From assembly GCA_965221445.1 (NCBI GenBank), contig CBDCSF010000013.1, forward strand, positions 434,001-498,000: a stretch of DNA of 64,000 bases, in the 5' to 3' direction. Each line of letters begins with the position of its first letter. Position 1 is the stretch's first letter. The stretch is from MPNP01 sp965221445 (GTDB lineage Bacteria > Pseudomonadota > Alphaproteobacteria > Rhodobacterales > Rhodobacteraceae). A program made the translations under genes and the position numbers. Shown piece by piece: positions 26,802-36,726 of this stretch. Under the pieces are notes generated by a model that worked only from the letters and a program-made list of their open reading frames with translations, was not told the origin of the DNA and did no database searches.

Positions 26802-28745
26802 ATGTTTGGTCTCGACACACCCTTTATCAAAGGGAAAAGGAGGTTAACCCGCAGGGTATTTCTATTGGGTGGTATCCAATTGGCAATAGGTGGAGCCATT
26901 GGTTATAGATTGGTTCAACTCCAGGCATTTGATTCTGAAAATTTTCAACAATTGGCAGAGAACAACAGAATTGGTTTTGGACTAACTCCCCCTGAACGTG
27001 GCTTGATTGCTGATAGGAATGGCATTCTTCTTGCTGAAAACGAAAAGGAATATTGGGTTACATTTGTACCCGAAGAAACACAAAAAAAGCGTGAGACATT
27101 AGAAAAAGTATCTCAAATAATTTACCTGTCTGATGATGAAATAGATAACATTTTACAGAAGATAGACCAGAAACCATCTTTCATTCCTATTTTGCTAAAG
27201 GAAGAGGTCACCTGGGAGCAAATAACCGAGCTATCTGTAAATGGGCCGGCTTTACCAGGAATACATACCAAATTCGGATCGGTAAGATCCTATCCTGTAG
27301 GGAATTCACTAAGTCACATATTGGGATATGTTGGTTCTCCATCTACAACGGAAATAGAGGAGAACGGGGGTTTTGAATCCCTCCTTAGTCATCCCAATTT
27401 CAAGATTGGTAAAATTGGTATTGAAAAATCCTTTGATTTGGACTTGCGAGGGAATCCAGGAAGCAAAAAATATGAAATCAATTCCTCTGGAAGGAAAATC
27501 AAGGTCCTTGAAAGCAATAAACCTGTACCAGGCAAAAATATTCAACTTACTATTGATGCCAAACTACAAGATTATACTCAATTGGTTTTTGGTGACGAAG
27601 TCGCATCTGCCTTTTTAATGGATTTAGAAAATGGGGATGTTCTTGTTTCTGCTTCCAAGCCAACTTTTGATCCCAATTTATTTGTAGGTGGAATCTCATC
27701 TGAAGAATACCAATCATACCTTGATAATGATTTAGCTCCCTTTTTTAATCGTACCCTGGCAGGTCAATATGCACCTGGTTCAACCTTTAAGATGATAACA
27801 CTGCTGGCAGCACTGGAAAGTGGATTGATTGATGAGAACTTTACTTTCTATTGCAATGGTGCTCATGAAATCAGTGACAGGAAATTCCATTGTTGGTTTT
27901 CCGGGGGTCATGGGACCGTAGGAGTAAAAAAGTCCCTCAAGGAATCCTGCGATGTATTTTATTACAGACTGGCAGAAATCATAGGGATCGAAAGAATTGC
28001 TCAGATGGCAAGGAAATTTGGCTTTGGAACCAAACCTGACCTTCCTGTAACTGACATTAGTGGCGGATTAATCCCCGACCGTGAATGGAAAAAAACAGAA
28101 TTAGATGAGAATTGGTTAATTGGCGATACACTGAATGCTGCCATTGGACAAGGTTTTGTTCTAGCTTCAACAGCTCAGTTGGGAGTGATGGTCGCACGAT
28201 TAATCACCAACAAAATGGTAACACCAAGATTAATCAAATCAATTGACGGTAAAGAAGAGAAAATAAATGAATGGTCCCCCTTGGGTATCTCAGAAAAAAA
28301 TTTGAACCTGGTTTTGGAGGGAATGAGAGCAGTTTTAAATGAACAGAGGGGTACGGCATATGATTCCCGTACCATTGATAGGGATTTCTTGATTGCCGGT
28401 AAAACCGGTACAAGTCAGGTTAGGAAAATTTCGTTGCAAGAACGGGAGAAGGGAGTCTTGAAAAATTTTGAATTACCTTGGGCTCAGAGGGATCATTCAA
28501 TTTTTTGTTGCTATGGACCTGTACATGAACCCAAATATGTTGCTTCGGTGATTGTTGAACATGGAGGGTCTGGATCGGAGGTTGCTGCTCCAATAGGAAG
28601 AGAAATCCTAATGCGTGCCTTTTATAATCAACTACCCCCTTTGAAGGCTTATCCTCCAGAAATAAGATCAGAAATTATTGAAATGCGGTTGAATTTTGGG
28701 ATTCAACCAGAGCCAAACAGACCTTCGGAAAAAACTCAGGCATGA
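26802..28745 (+). CDS. mrdA: Penicillin-binding protein 2 (peptidoglycan transpeptidase)
   Basis: A 647-residue class B PBP that cross-links peptidoglycan during elongation. One N-terminal membrane anchor (about 20-35), the PBP dimer domain (GLTPPERGLIADRNG, 60-74) and a C-terminal transpeptidase. The active-site serine is in STFK (327-330), the second motif is SCD (382-384) and the third KTGT (534-537). SCD replaces the commoner SxN, as in many PBP2 proteins. The stop overlaps the rodA ATG by 4 bases, coupling it to its partner glycosyltransferase. Confidence 0.96.
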   Translation: MFGLDTPFIKGKRRLTRRVFLLGGIQLAIGGAIGYRLVQLQAFDSENFQQLAENNRIGFGLTPPERGLIADRNGILLAENEKEYWVTFVPEETQKKRETLEKVSQIIYLSDDEIDNILQKIDQKPSFIPILLKEEVTWEQITELSVNGPALPGIHTKFGSVRSYPVGNSLSHILGYVGSPSTTEIEENGGFESLLSHPNFKIGKIGIEKSFDLDLRGNPGSKKYEINSSGRKIKVLESNKPVPGKNIQLTIDAKLQDYTQLVFGDEVASAFLMDLENGDVLVSASKPTFDPNLFVGGISSEEYQSYLDNDLAPFFNRTLAGQYAPGSTFKMITLLAALESGLIDENFTFYCNGAHEISDRKFHCWFSGGHGTVGVKKSLKESCDVFYYRLAEIIGIERIAQMARKFGFGTKPDLPVTDISGGLIPDREWKKTELDENWLIGDTLNAAIGQGFVLASTAQLGVMVARLITNKMVTPRLIKSIDGKEEKINEWSPLGISEKNLNLVLEGMRAVLNEQRGTAYDSRTIDRDFLIAGKTGTSQVRKISLQEREKGVLKNFELPWAQRDHSIFCCYGPVHEPKYVASVIVEHGGSGSEVAAPIGREILMRAFYNQLPPLKAYPPEIRSEIIEMRLNFGIQPEPNRPSEKTQA

Positions 28746-29899
28746 TTTTAGTACCCCTGGAGACTGACCCCAAGTTAACCCTCTTAGGGAAAATATTCCG
28801 GATTAACTGGATACTGATTTTTCTTATAATCATCCTTTCCCTGATCGGGTTTATAAATTTGTATTCCGTTGGGGGAGGCTCCTTTTACCCTTGGGTTATC
28901 CCTCAGTTGCAGAAATTTGCTTTCGGGTTAGTTCTAATGTTGGGGATTGCCCTGATACCCATTTCATTTTGGAAATCCAGCTCCTACCAAATTTATTTTA
29001 TTGGCTTAATCCTTCTGATTTTGGTTGAAACCATTGGAGTCAGACTTATGGGAGCACAACGATGGCTAGATTTAGGATTTATCCAAATTCAGCCATCAGA
29101 AATCATGAAAGTTGTGATGGTAATGGCTGTTGCCAATTACTATAGCCGAATTGACCCGACAAAGGTTTCCAATCCCCTTTACCTAATTTTTCCACTTGTT
29201 TTGATCATGCTTCCCGTCAGTCTGGTTTATTTACAACCGGATCTTGGTACGGCGATATTATTGTTGACTGGTGGTGGAATAATCCTTTTTGTAAGCGGTG
29301 TTAGTCTTTATTATTTTCTCGGTGTATTTCTAGTGTTTGTCGGAACGATTGCTGCGGTTCTTACCAGCAGGGGTACCTCTTGGCAACTCTTACAGGATTA
29401 CCAGTACAGGAGAATTGATACCTTCCTTGACCCCGGTTCTGATCCTCTGGGCAATGGATATCAGATCATTCAATCGACAATAGCCATAGGTTCAGGTGGG
29501 CTGACCGGGAAGGGCTTTTTAAACGGGACTCAAACCCAGTTGAATTTTTTCCCCGAGAAACACACGGATTTTATATTCCCTGTACTGGCTGAAGAATTTG
29601 GGCTTTTCTGGAGCTTGATCATTCTTATTCTCTTTCTGGGCTTCGTACTCGTTTGCCTTTATGAGGCAATCAAGGTGCATGACCGGTTTTCTTCCTTGCT
29701 GATAATAGGATTGTCAGGAACATTCTTTTTATATTTTGCTGTTAATCTGGCGATGGTAACCGGGCTTTTTCCAGTCGTTGGAGTACCTTTACCCCTGGTA
29801 TCCTACGGTGGTTCAGCCCTTCTCAGTCTAATGATTTCCTTTGGCTTCATTCAAAGTGCGATTATTCATGATGATAAGGAGCAAAAACTTGACACTTAA
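28742..29899 (+). CDS. rodA: Peptidoglycan glycosyltransferase RodA (SEDS family)
   Basis: A 385-residue, ten-helix SEDS polymerase that works with PBP2. Signature segments are GAQRWLDLGFIQIQPSEIMK (about 101-120), with the conserved WxxxGxxxxQPSE pattern, PDLGTAILLL and the C-terminal GVPLPLVSYGGSALLSL. Its 4-base overlap with mrdA and operon position match the usual elongasome arrangement. The last bases hold the ribosome site of the next gene. Confidence 0.96.
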   Translation: MILVPLETDPKLTLLGKIFRINWILIFLIIILSLIGFINLYSVGGGSFYPWVIPQLQKFAFGLVLMLGIALIPISFWKSSSYQIYFIGLILLILVETIGVRLMGAQRWLDLGFIQIQPSEIMKVVMVMAVANYYSRIDPTKVSNPLYLIFPLVLIMLPVSLVYLQPDLGTAILLLTGGGIILFVSGVSLYYFLGVFLVFVGTIAAVLTSRGTSWQLLQDYQYRRIDTFLDPGSDPLGNGYQIIQSTIAIGSGGLTGKGFLNGTQTQLNFFPEKHTDFIFPVLAEEFGLFWSLIILILFLGFVLVCLYEAIKVHDRFSSLLIIGLSGTFFLYFAVNLAMVTGLFPVVGVPLPLVSYGGSALLSLMISFGFIQSAIIHDDKEQKLDT

Positions 29900-30827
29900 T
29901 ATTTTGTTTTCGGCCGCAGACAGACATCATGCTGTTTGGATTCCCGCGCTTCAAAAAACCTTTAGCGAATTTGAATTGGATTTTGAATTACTCTTGAAAA
30001 CCAGGAAACCGGAAGAAATAGATTATCTGGTTCTCTCACCCGATGGTGAAATAAACGATTTTACTCCATTTACCAATTTAAAGGCCATAATGACCTTGTG
30101 GGCCGGAGTCGAAAATTTGATTCACAACAAAACCATTAAATGTCCTCTGGTCCGAATGAATGATCCTGGAATGGTTGAGGGGATGTCTGAGTGGGTAACT
30201 GGTCAGGTATTAAGACATCATCTCGGTATGGATGTTCATATCAATAATAGTTCTGGCGCCTGGTTAAAAGAAACAAGCCCTCCCCTAGCCCGGTCAAGGG
30301 TTGTTGGCTTTCTTGGCCTTGGAGTTTTGGGTTCTGCCTGTTTGCAAGCTGTTAAATCATTAAATTTTCAAGTCATTGGTTGGAGTCGGACACCGAAAGA
30401 TATTCCGGGCGTAAAAACATTCCATGGGAAGGATGGTCTTGTCCAGGTTCTTGGGACTTCTGATATCATTTCCATAATCTTGCCTTTAACCCGTGATACC
30501 ATAGATTTCATCAATCGAGATACCTTGAAATCAGTAAAGCCTGGTGCTGTTTTAATCAACTCCGGACGTGGAGGATTAATTGATGAAAACGACCTTTTAG
30601 AGGCCTTGGATAATGGTACTGTAAGTCATGCCACTCTGGATGTGTTTAAAACTGAACCCTTACCTGTTAACCATCCGTTTTGGCAACATAAGCAGGTCTC
30701 AATTTGGCCTCATATATCTTCTGAAACCAGGCCAGAAACCGCTTCGATCTCAATTGCCAGAAATATAGTCAGAAACAAAAATGGTGAAGCGATGGAAAAT
30801 ATTGTTGACCTGGGGAGAGGCTACTAG
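29889..30827 (+). CDS. ghrA: Glyoxylate/hydroxypyruvate reductase A (D-2-hydroxyacid dehydrogenase)
   Basis: NAD(P)H-dependent reductase of the D-2-hydroxyacid dehydrogenase family. I choose TTG at 29889 because AAGGAG lies 7 bases upstream inside the rodA end; this gives 312 residues, the length of E. coli GhrA, while an upstream start at 29841 lacks a ribosome site. The Rossmann motif is GFLGLGVLGSACL, followed by the catalytic Arg in NSGRGGLIDE, the Glu in FKTEPLP and the His in WPHISSET. Overlap with rodA implies translational coupling, though the metabolic link to cell-wall growth is not obvious. Confidence 0.9.
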   Translation: MTLNILFSAADRHHAVWIPALQKTFSEFELDFELLLKTRKPEEIDYLVLSPDGEINDFTPFTNLKAIMTLWAGVENLIHNKTIKCPLVRMNDPGMVEGMSEWVTGQVLRHHLGMDVHINNSSGAWLKETSPPLARSRVVGFLGLGVLGSACLQAVKSLNFQVIGWSRTPKDIPGVKTFHGKDGLVQVLGTSDIISIILPLTRDTIDFINRDTLKSVKPGAVLINSGRGGLIDENDLLEALDNGTVSHATLDVFKTEPLPVNHPFWQHKQVSIWPHISSETRPETASISIARNIVRNKNGEAMENIVDLGRGY

Positions 30828-31321
30828 CCTTAGTAAATGAAATGATTTAAGCGGGGAAATCTAATGAGAATAGATTTTCTTGCAGTCAAAGTGAATCTCA
30901 CCTGGTCAGATAAGACTGCAAATTCCACAAGTCTTCAAATAGTCGACCTAGTTACCAGACCAATCGGATTGAATATCCTGTGTCCTGAACAATCAAACCC
31001 TCCACTTATATTTATAGAACCCAAAAATACTCAAGGATGGGCTAAACGCTTCCCATGACCCTATTCTAGGGTAAAAAATCAAAGGGCAACAGCAATTCCA
31101 GTACCCAATTGTCGACCTGGTAAAGCCTAATGCTTAGTTGGTAAGGTAAGTTCGAAAGACATTAAAGTCCCGCAATGATTTTCAAGATCGGTAAACTACC
31201 CGGATTTTTTCAAAAGCACCAAGCTATGCTAATTCAAGATATTGATAATCCCAATGCCAGTTGCTGTATTCAATCCAACTGATTTTAAAATGGTATATTG
31301 TGTTTTGTATTCACAACTAAA
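30828..31321. other. Intergenic stretch; one doubtful short frame
   Basis: About 490 bases between ghrA and the convergent helicase gene. A 64-codon frame at 30864-31058 follows GCGGGGAAATCTA, a possible ribosome site, but its product has no recognisable motif and low codon bias, so I do not call it a gene. No terminator or RNA gene stands out. Confidence 0.45.
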
Positions 31322-32632
31322 TTAGGCCCAGAAATTTTCCGGCTCAAGATACTTCACGATTCTAGGGTCGGTTCTAATATCACTCATCTGGATTTCATTA
31401 AATAATTTAATCCCCTCCAGGGTAGTACATCTAGAAAGAGCAACATAGGTCTGCCCCGGAGCAAATGCTCGCCCCAGACTTAATCCAAGGTTCTCAAAAG
31501 TATTACCTTGGCTTTTATGAATCGTAATTGACCAGTACAACCTGAAGGGGTATTGCGTGAATGAACCAACAGGAATGGAAACAATTTTGCCTTCTTCCAA
31601 GCCATAGGTATTTACTTCCCAACGCTTTTTCCCAATGCTGATAATTTTCCCGTCACGCAATTTTATTGTTACCAGCTTTTCCACCTGATCATAACCAAGA
31701 ATAATTCCCAAAGTACCATTAACAAATCGGCTCTCCCGGTCATTGGAGAGCATCATAATCTGACAACCTCGACAAAAACTGAGCTTCTCTGGTGCAGAAT
31801 ACATTTCCTTACTGACCCTTCCCTGAATTTCGGCGATACTCGTGTAAATCTGATTGGTCTGCCCAAGTTGGTTCAAATGCCGTAGGTTTATTTCATCGGC
31901 CTGCCGATTTGTACTTGTCAGAATTACAAAATAATCTTCAACTCCGGTACCCTTTCCTTCTTTAAATTCCGCTCTGTTTTCCCTGTTAAACCACTCAAGG
32001 TCTTCGGTCTCAACTCTGTTTTCCCTGATTTTGTTGAGGAAATCAATAAACTCCTGATCCTTTTGCCTGAACACTTTGGTCAGTTCAATCCGCAAGAGTT
32101 TTATATTCTGCATTACATGAGCATCGAAAAAGAACTCCGTTTCATACAAACTTCCCTCCTGAAAAATATGTCTTTCGGTGTTTGTGACGACTGGAGGTAG
32201 TTGATATAGATCTCCAAAAAAAATCATTCGTACACCACCAAATGGTTGGTATCTGTCTCTTCCATATTTACGAAGAACCTTATCGACGCAGTCAAGCAAA
32301 TCGGCCCTTAACATGGAAATTTCATCAATGATGATGATCTCCAAATTACGAACGATTTTTCTAACTTCCCTATGCAGAAGAGATCTTGTTACATTTTCAG
32401 GAGTTACACCAACTTTAAATCTGAAAAACCTATGAATAGTTTGACCACCCACGTTTAGGGCTGCAATTCCTGTAGGTGCAAGAACAACTGAATTGTCAAA
32501 CTTGTTTTCAAGAAACAATTTCAACAAGGTTGATTTTCCAGTCCCGGCTTTACCGGTTATGAACATGTGATCACTACCATGTTCAAGTAATTCCAGTGCT
32601 TCTCTGAATTCCTTAGTTATGGTTATAGTCAA
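31322..32632 (-). CDS. Pif1/RecD-like SF1 DNA helicase
   Basis: A 436-residue superfamily 1B helicase core. Motifs: Walker A ITGKAGTGKSTLLK (25-38), Ia-like VVLAPTGIAALNVGGQTIHRF (49-69), Walker B IIIIDEISML (99-108), then GDLYQLPPV (motif III) and a C-terminal YWSITIHKSQGNTF and TYVALSRCTTLEGI (motifs V-VI). This is the Pif1 pattern without accessory domains; such short bacterial Pif1-like proteins are presumed to unwind 5'-3', possibly G-quadruplex or R-loop substrates. It stands alone, divergent from nhaA. Confidence 0.85.
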   Translation of the reverse strand: MTITITKEFREALELLEHGSDHMFITGKAGTGKSTLLKLFLENKFDNSVVLAPTGIAALNVGGQTIHRFFRFKVGVTPENVTRSLLHREVRKIVRNLEIIIIDEISMLRADLLDCVDKVLRKYGRDRYQPFGGVRMIFFGDLYQLPPVVTNTERHIFQEGSLYETEFFFDAHVMQNIKLLRIELTKVFRQKDQEFIDFLNKIRENRVETEDLEWFNRENRAEFKEGKGTGVEDYFVILTSTNRQADEINLRHLNQLGQTNQIYTSIAEIQGRVSKEMYSAPEKLSFCRGCQIMMLSNDRESRFVNGTLGIILGYDQVEKLVTIKLRDGKIISIGKKRWEVNTYGLEEGKIVSIPVGSFTQYPFRLYWSITIHKSQGNTFENLGLSLGRAFAPGQTYVALSRCTTLEGIKLFNEIQMSDIRTDPRIVKYLEPENFWA

Positions 32633-32816
32633 TTCAAAACTTTCCTTACCCGGTTGATGACAATTGGCATTAAATTTTACAATATTTGTAGTTGTTCATA
32701 ACTCGTTACTTAGTATCATGTGTTATAGACAGGTCGTGATATTGTCTTGGGGTAAAACCTTTGGAAGTTAACGGCAAATTGGTTACATTGTACAAAATTG
32801 GTAGGAGGTTCAGTAC

Positions 32817-34073
32817 ATGAAAGTTTGGAATTTTGTATCACAATATTCTCTTTTGTTGATTTCAGGAGCATTGATTGCCCTGATCTGGGCTAATATTTCG
32901 CCTCATTCCTATCATGAATTAGTTGACTTTGTACTGCTGAAGAAAAGTTATATCGGTTATATTCCAGAAGGATCTGAGTATAGGAAACTAACCGTCCATT
33001 ACCTAATCAACGACATTTTGATGGCATTTTTCTTTGCTGTAGCAGGTAAGGAAGTCTGGGAGGCCGTTGCTTTGAAAAATGGATCTCTCAGGGGCAAAAA
33101 ATCAGTAACACCTCTCTTTGCTACAGCAGGCGGCATGATTGGTCCGATAGTAGTTTACCTTGGTTTGGCTGCTGTTTTTGGTTCCGAGACATACTCCGCA
33201 GTTGCCAACGGCTGGGCAATTCCAACCGCAACAGATATTGCCTTTTCCTATTTGGTAGGAAGAATAATTTTTGGTGCGGGACACCCTGCAGTTCGGTTTT
33301 TGTTATTATTGGCAATAGCAGATGATGCCTGTGGACTCTTGATCCTGGCCATATTTTATCCTTCGGGGGAATTGGCGCCCGAATGGTTATTGCTCTCGCT
33401 GTTTGCCGCAGTTGGTGTCTATCTGTTGTTTAATTGGCTGCCCCGTTATCTGGAGAAATCAAATGGATCAAATAACTACCCAACTCTGGTGATTAAAAGC
33501 CTTTCCTTCTGGCCATACGCTGTCGCGGGGGCGTTATCGTGGTACGGGTTTCAGGAATCCGGACTTCATCCTGCCTTGGGCCTACTACCGGTAATACCAG
33601 CTATACCTCATGCCGATACAACATTTGGAATTTTTGCTGATGAAGAGAAGCATCTGACAGATATCCTGAATAAGATTGAGCACAAACTAAAAGTACCTGT
33701 TGAATTCATTTTGTTCCTTTTCGGCTTTGCCAATGCAGGTGTGGAGTTTTCTTCCATCGGGATTCCGACGCTATTGGTTCTGGCAGGATTATTGGTGGGA
33801 AAGCCAATAGGAATACTGTTTTTTGGATGGTTGGGAGCAGGACCACTTAAATTCGGGATGCCGACAGGAATGAACTTGATTGATATTCTGGTAATTGGAT
33901 TTATTGCCGGAATTGGGTTTACCGTATCATTGTTTGTTGCCACAGTCGCTTTTGACCAAGGTCCGGTTCAGGACGCAGCAAAAATGGGTGCCCTATTGAG
34001 CTTGGGAGGCGGAGTAATTGCCATTTTTGTCGGCAAAATCTTTAAAATCAAGAAACAGGAAATTATTTCCTGA
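32817..34073 (+). CDS. nhaA: Na+/H+ antiporter NhaA
   Basis: A 418-residue inner-membrane antiporter that exports sodium for protons. Family features are NDILMAFFFAVAGKEVWEA near residue 65, ATDIAFSYLVGR, the paired aspartates in AIADDACGLLILAIF that bind Na+, and GIGFTVSLFVATVAF near the C terminus. It lacks the usual first helix wording but keeps 11-12 hydrophobic segments. GGTAGGAGG precedes the ATG by about 9 bases. The presence fits a marine or saline habitat (inference). Confidence 0.94.
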   Translation: MKVWNFVSQYSLLLISGALIALIWANISPHSYHELVDFVLLKKSYIGYIPEGSEYRKLTVHYLINDILMAFFFAVAGKEVWEAVALKNGSLRGKKSVTPLFATAGGMIGPIVVYLGLAAVFGSETYSAVANGWAIPTATDIAFSYLVGRIIFGAGHPAVRFLLLLAIADDACGLLILAIFYPSGELAPEWLLLSLFAAVGVYLLFNWLPRYLEKSNGSNNYPTLVIKSLSFWPYAVAGALSWYGFQESGLHPALGLLPVIPAIPHADTTFGIFADEEKHLTDILNKIEHKLKVPVEFILFLFGFANAGVEFSSIGIPTLLVLAGLLVGKPIGILFFGWLGAGPLKFGMPTGMNLIDILVIGFIAGIGFTVSLFVATVAFDQGPVQDAAKMGALLSLGGGVIAIFVGKIFKIKKQEIIS

Positions 34074-34098
34074 ATTTTCCTGAATGAAAGTCTCCTGA

Positions 34099-34932
34099 AT
34101 GAAGAAGGTTCAAGTAGGTTGCCTGAGTATTTCGAACAGGTTGCCTTTTGTTCTCATAGCCGGTCCCTGCCAGATTGAAAGTAGAGACCATTCCCTGAAA
34201 ATTGCTCATTTTATCAGTGAAACCTGTGAGGCTCTGGGTATTGATTTTATTTTCAAGGCATCATTTGACAAGGCAAACAGGACTTCTCTTGCCGGAGAAA
34301 GAGGTATTGGCCTAACCCGGGGTCTTGAAATACTTTCTCTGGTGAGAAAAGAAGTTGGATGTCCCGTTTTAACGGATGTTCATGAACCCGGTCAATGTGC
34401 AGAAGTTGCCAAACATGTTGATGTTCTTCAGATACCGGCTTTACTGTGTAGGCAAACAGATTTGCTTGTTGCTGCAGGGAAAACAAACAAAGCCGTTAAT
34501 ATGAAAAAAGGACAGTTCCTGGCCCCCTGGGATATACACAATGCCATCGGCAAAATTGAAAGTACCGGAAATAATAATATTCTGCTTTGTGAAAGAGGGA
34601 CCTCATTTGGTTACAACTGCCTGGTCACAGATATGAGAAGCCTACCGACAATGGCCAAAACAACCTATCCAGTAATTATTGATGCCACACATTCCGTTCA
34701 GATACCAGGGGGTATGCGAGAAAGTTCTGGTGGTCAAAGGGAATTTGCACCAGTTATAGCCAGAGCGAGCGTTGCAGTTGGTGTTGCGGGTGTTTTTCTT
34801 GAAACCCACGATAATCCAGATTCGGCCCCAAGTGATGGTTTGAACATGATCAAACTGAAGGATTTGAAGGGCATATTAAGCACATTGGTAGATCTGGATA
34901 ATGTCGCAAAACAGTACCCTATTGAAATTTAA
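34099..34932 (+). CDS. kdsA: 3-deoxy-8-phosphooctulonate synthase
   Basis: A 277-residue TIM-barrel enzyme condensing phosphoenolpyruvate and arabinose 5-phosphate to Kdo 8-phosphate for LPS. Motifs: LIAGPCQIES (20-29) with the Cys of metal-dependent forms, KASFDKANRTS, LTDVHEP, IPALLCRQTDLL, KKGQFLAPWD and IDATHSVQIPGG. The same family as DAHP synthase is excluded by the KdsA-type KANRTS and DATHSVQ segments. Starts 25 bases after nhaA and may be cotranscribed with the phosphohexomutase 9 bases downstream. Confidence 0.95.
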   Translation: MKKVQVGCLSISNRLPFVLIAGPCQIESRDHSLKIAHFISETCEALGIDFIFKASFDKANRTSLAGERGIGLTRGLEILSLVRKEVGCPVLTDVHEPGQCAEVAKHVDVLQIPALLCRQTDLLVAAGKTNKAVNMKKGQFLAPWDIHNAIGKIESTGNNNILLCERGTSFGYNCLVTDMRSLPTMAKTTYPVIIDATHSVQIPGGMRESSGGQREFAPVIARASVAVGVAGVFLETHDNPDSAPSDGLNMIKLKDLKGILSTLVDLDNVAKQYPIEI

Positions 34933-34941
34933 TACCCTGGA

Positions 34942-36438
34942 ATGATTTTAAGTCACCAACCTTCTCCTTGTAGCTGGAGCTTTAACGAGGACATCTGGAT
35001 TTCGCCGAATGGCTTTCGCGAATATGATTGCAGATGGAGATTCCCGGAAGAAATAAACCACTTGGGATTGACCGAAATTGGTAAGGCATTAGGTACCTAT
35101 ATCAATGAATTGGGTAAATCCTCCGACATAATAGTCGGGTGTGATTTTCGATCGTACTCACCTGCCGTTAAAAATGCCCTTAATATTGGACTAATCAGTT
35201 CAGGTATGAAAATTTTGGATATAGGCACTGTGATTTCTCCAATGGCCTATTACGCCAGGGTAAAACTCGGAATACCCAATCTGTGTATGATCACAGCCTC
35301 ACATAACCCCAATGGGTGGACGGGAATCAAGGTAGGGATAGAACATCCATTCACTCTTGCACCCAAGGATATCAGAGCCCTGAAAACGATTGTATTCTCA
35401 GGTAAAACCCGAATGAAGGATGGGGGGCAATATAAACAATACACTACCATGGCGAGAGATTACATCCACCATTTGACCAAGGATGTAAAAATTAAACGGA
35501 GATTGAGCGTAGTTTGTGCTACCGGAAATGGTACTGCCTCCTATTTCGCTCCTGATCTCCTAAAACGAATGGGCATTGAAGTAATTCCACTTCACACCGA
35601 GCCAGATTCCAGTTTTCCAAATTATAATCCCAATCCGGAATCTTTGGTCATGTTGGATGATATGAAGGATACAATCAAAAACACCGGGGCTGATCTTGCC
35701 TTTGGGTTTGACGGTGATGGGGACAGATTGGGTGTCGTGGACAATATGGCCGAAGAGATTTACTCAGATAAACTTGGATTGATTATGGCAAGAAGTCTTT
35801 CCTCAAAATTTCCTGGGGCAAAATTTGTTGTTGACGTGAAATCTACCGGAACTTTTTCCAGTGATCCGGTGTTGATTGCGAACAAGGCACAAACAGAATA
35901 CTGCATGACTGGTCACAGTCATATGAAAAGACGGGTAAACGAGGTGGGAGCTGTACTGGGTATCGAGAAGTCTGGCCATTTCTATTTTTCCCCACCAGTA
36001 GGTTTTGGATTCGATTGTGCTCTCCAGGCAGCGATTCAAGTTTGTCAATTGCTGGATGAAAACCCCGAGAGTAACCTTTCTGATTTGAATAACGATCTCC
36101 CCCTTACCTGGAATTCGCCAACCATGTCTCCCTATTGTGAGGATACTGAAAAGTATGACACCGTAGAAAGAATAACAGCCAAATTACAGGAAATTCATGC
36201 AGAAAATGGTTTGGTGGATGGAAAGAAAATTGTTGAAATCATAACACTTAATGGTGCTAGAGTGATGTTAGAAAACAACTCCTGGTTTCTGGTCAGAGCC
36301 TCCTCAAACACACCGAATTTGGTGGTTGTATGTGAAAGCACCAAGAGTTCAAACGAGTTGAAGAATATCTTTGATTTTGTAAAAAAAATCCTGAAAACAG
36401 AACCCTCTGTAGGTGCATTTGACCAAACAATTGATTAG
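34942..36438 (+). CDS. Phosphomannomutase/phosphoglucomutase
   Basis: A 498-residue alpha-D-phosphohexomutase interconverting hexose 1- and 6-phosphates for sugar-nucleotide synthesis. The phosphoserine loop is TASHNPNGWTG with Ser120; the Mg site is FGFDGDGDRLG with Asp257, 259 and 261; a sugar-binding EKSGH loop lies in LGIEKSGHFYF; and the phosphate-binding C-terminal domain has RASSNTPNLVVVCE. PMM/PGM (AlgC/ManB) fits better than GlmM because of the SHNPNGWTG and EKSGH wording. It follows kdsA closely, consistent with supply of surface polysaccharide precursors. Confidence 0.9.
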   Translation: MILSHQPSPCSWSFNEDIWISPNGFREYDCRWRFPEEINHLGLTEIGKALGTYINELGKSSDIIVGCDFRSYSPAVKNALNIGLISSGMKILDIGTVISPMAYYARVKLGIPNLCMITASHNPNGWTGIKVGIEHPFTLAPKDIRALKTIVFSGKTRMKDGGQYKQYTTMARDYIHHLTKDVKIKRRLSVVCATGNGTASYFAPDLLKRMGIEVIPLHTEPDSSFPNYNPNPESLVMLDDMKDTIKNTGADLAFGFDGDGDRLGVVDNMAEEIYSDKLGLIMARSLSSKFPGAKFVVDVKSTGTFSSDPVLIANKAQTEYCMTGHSHMKRRVNEVGAVLGIEKSGHFYFSPPVGFGFDCALQAAIQVCQLLDENPESNLSDLNNDLPLTWNSPTMSPYCEDTEKYDTVERITAKLQEIHAENGLVDGKKIVEIITLNGARVMLENNSWFLVRASSNTPNLVVVCESTKSSNELKNIFDFVKKILKTEPSVGAFDQTID

Positions 36439-36614
36439 TTTTTGTATCTTAACTGCTTTATTTTATGAACCAAAAAACTAATTCTACTGACAGTAGTGCT
36501 CGGAGGTTTTGTAAAGTACAAGAAATCCAAAGGGATTTCAGTTATGGCTTGAAGATTTGACTAGGGGAATATAACTTTCCCGTTAGTTTGAGATGTTAGC
36601 CTAACCAAATTTTT

Positions 36615-36689
36615 TGGGGTGTAGCCAAGCGGTAAGGCAGCGGGTTTTGATCCCGTCATTCGTAGGTTCGAATCCTACCACCCCAGCCA
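36615..36689 (+). tRNA. tRNA-Gln (anticodon UUG)
   Basis: Cloverleaf starting TGGGGTGTAGCCAAGCGG, with the unpaired-looking U1 typical of bacterial tRNA-Gln. The anticodon stem GCGGG/CCCGU closes UUUUGAU, giving anticodon UUG. The T arm is GTAGGTTCGAATCCTAC, and the sequence ends CACCCCAGCCA with CCA encoded. Confidence 0.94.
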
Positions 36690-36726
36690 GTTTCGTTGGT
36701 TTTCTAACTGGTCATTTCCGAACTGT

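Noticed and set aside
30864..31058. 64-codon frame after ghrA
   Set aside because: A possible ribosome site exists, but codon pattern and product give no support.
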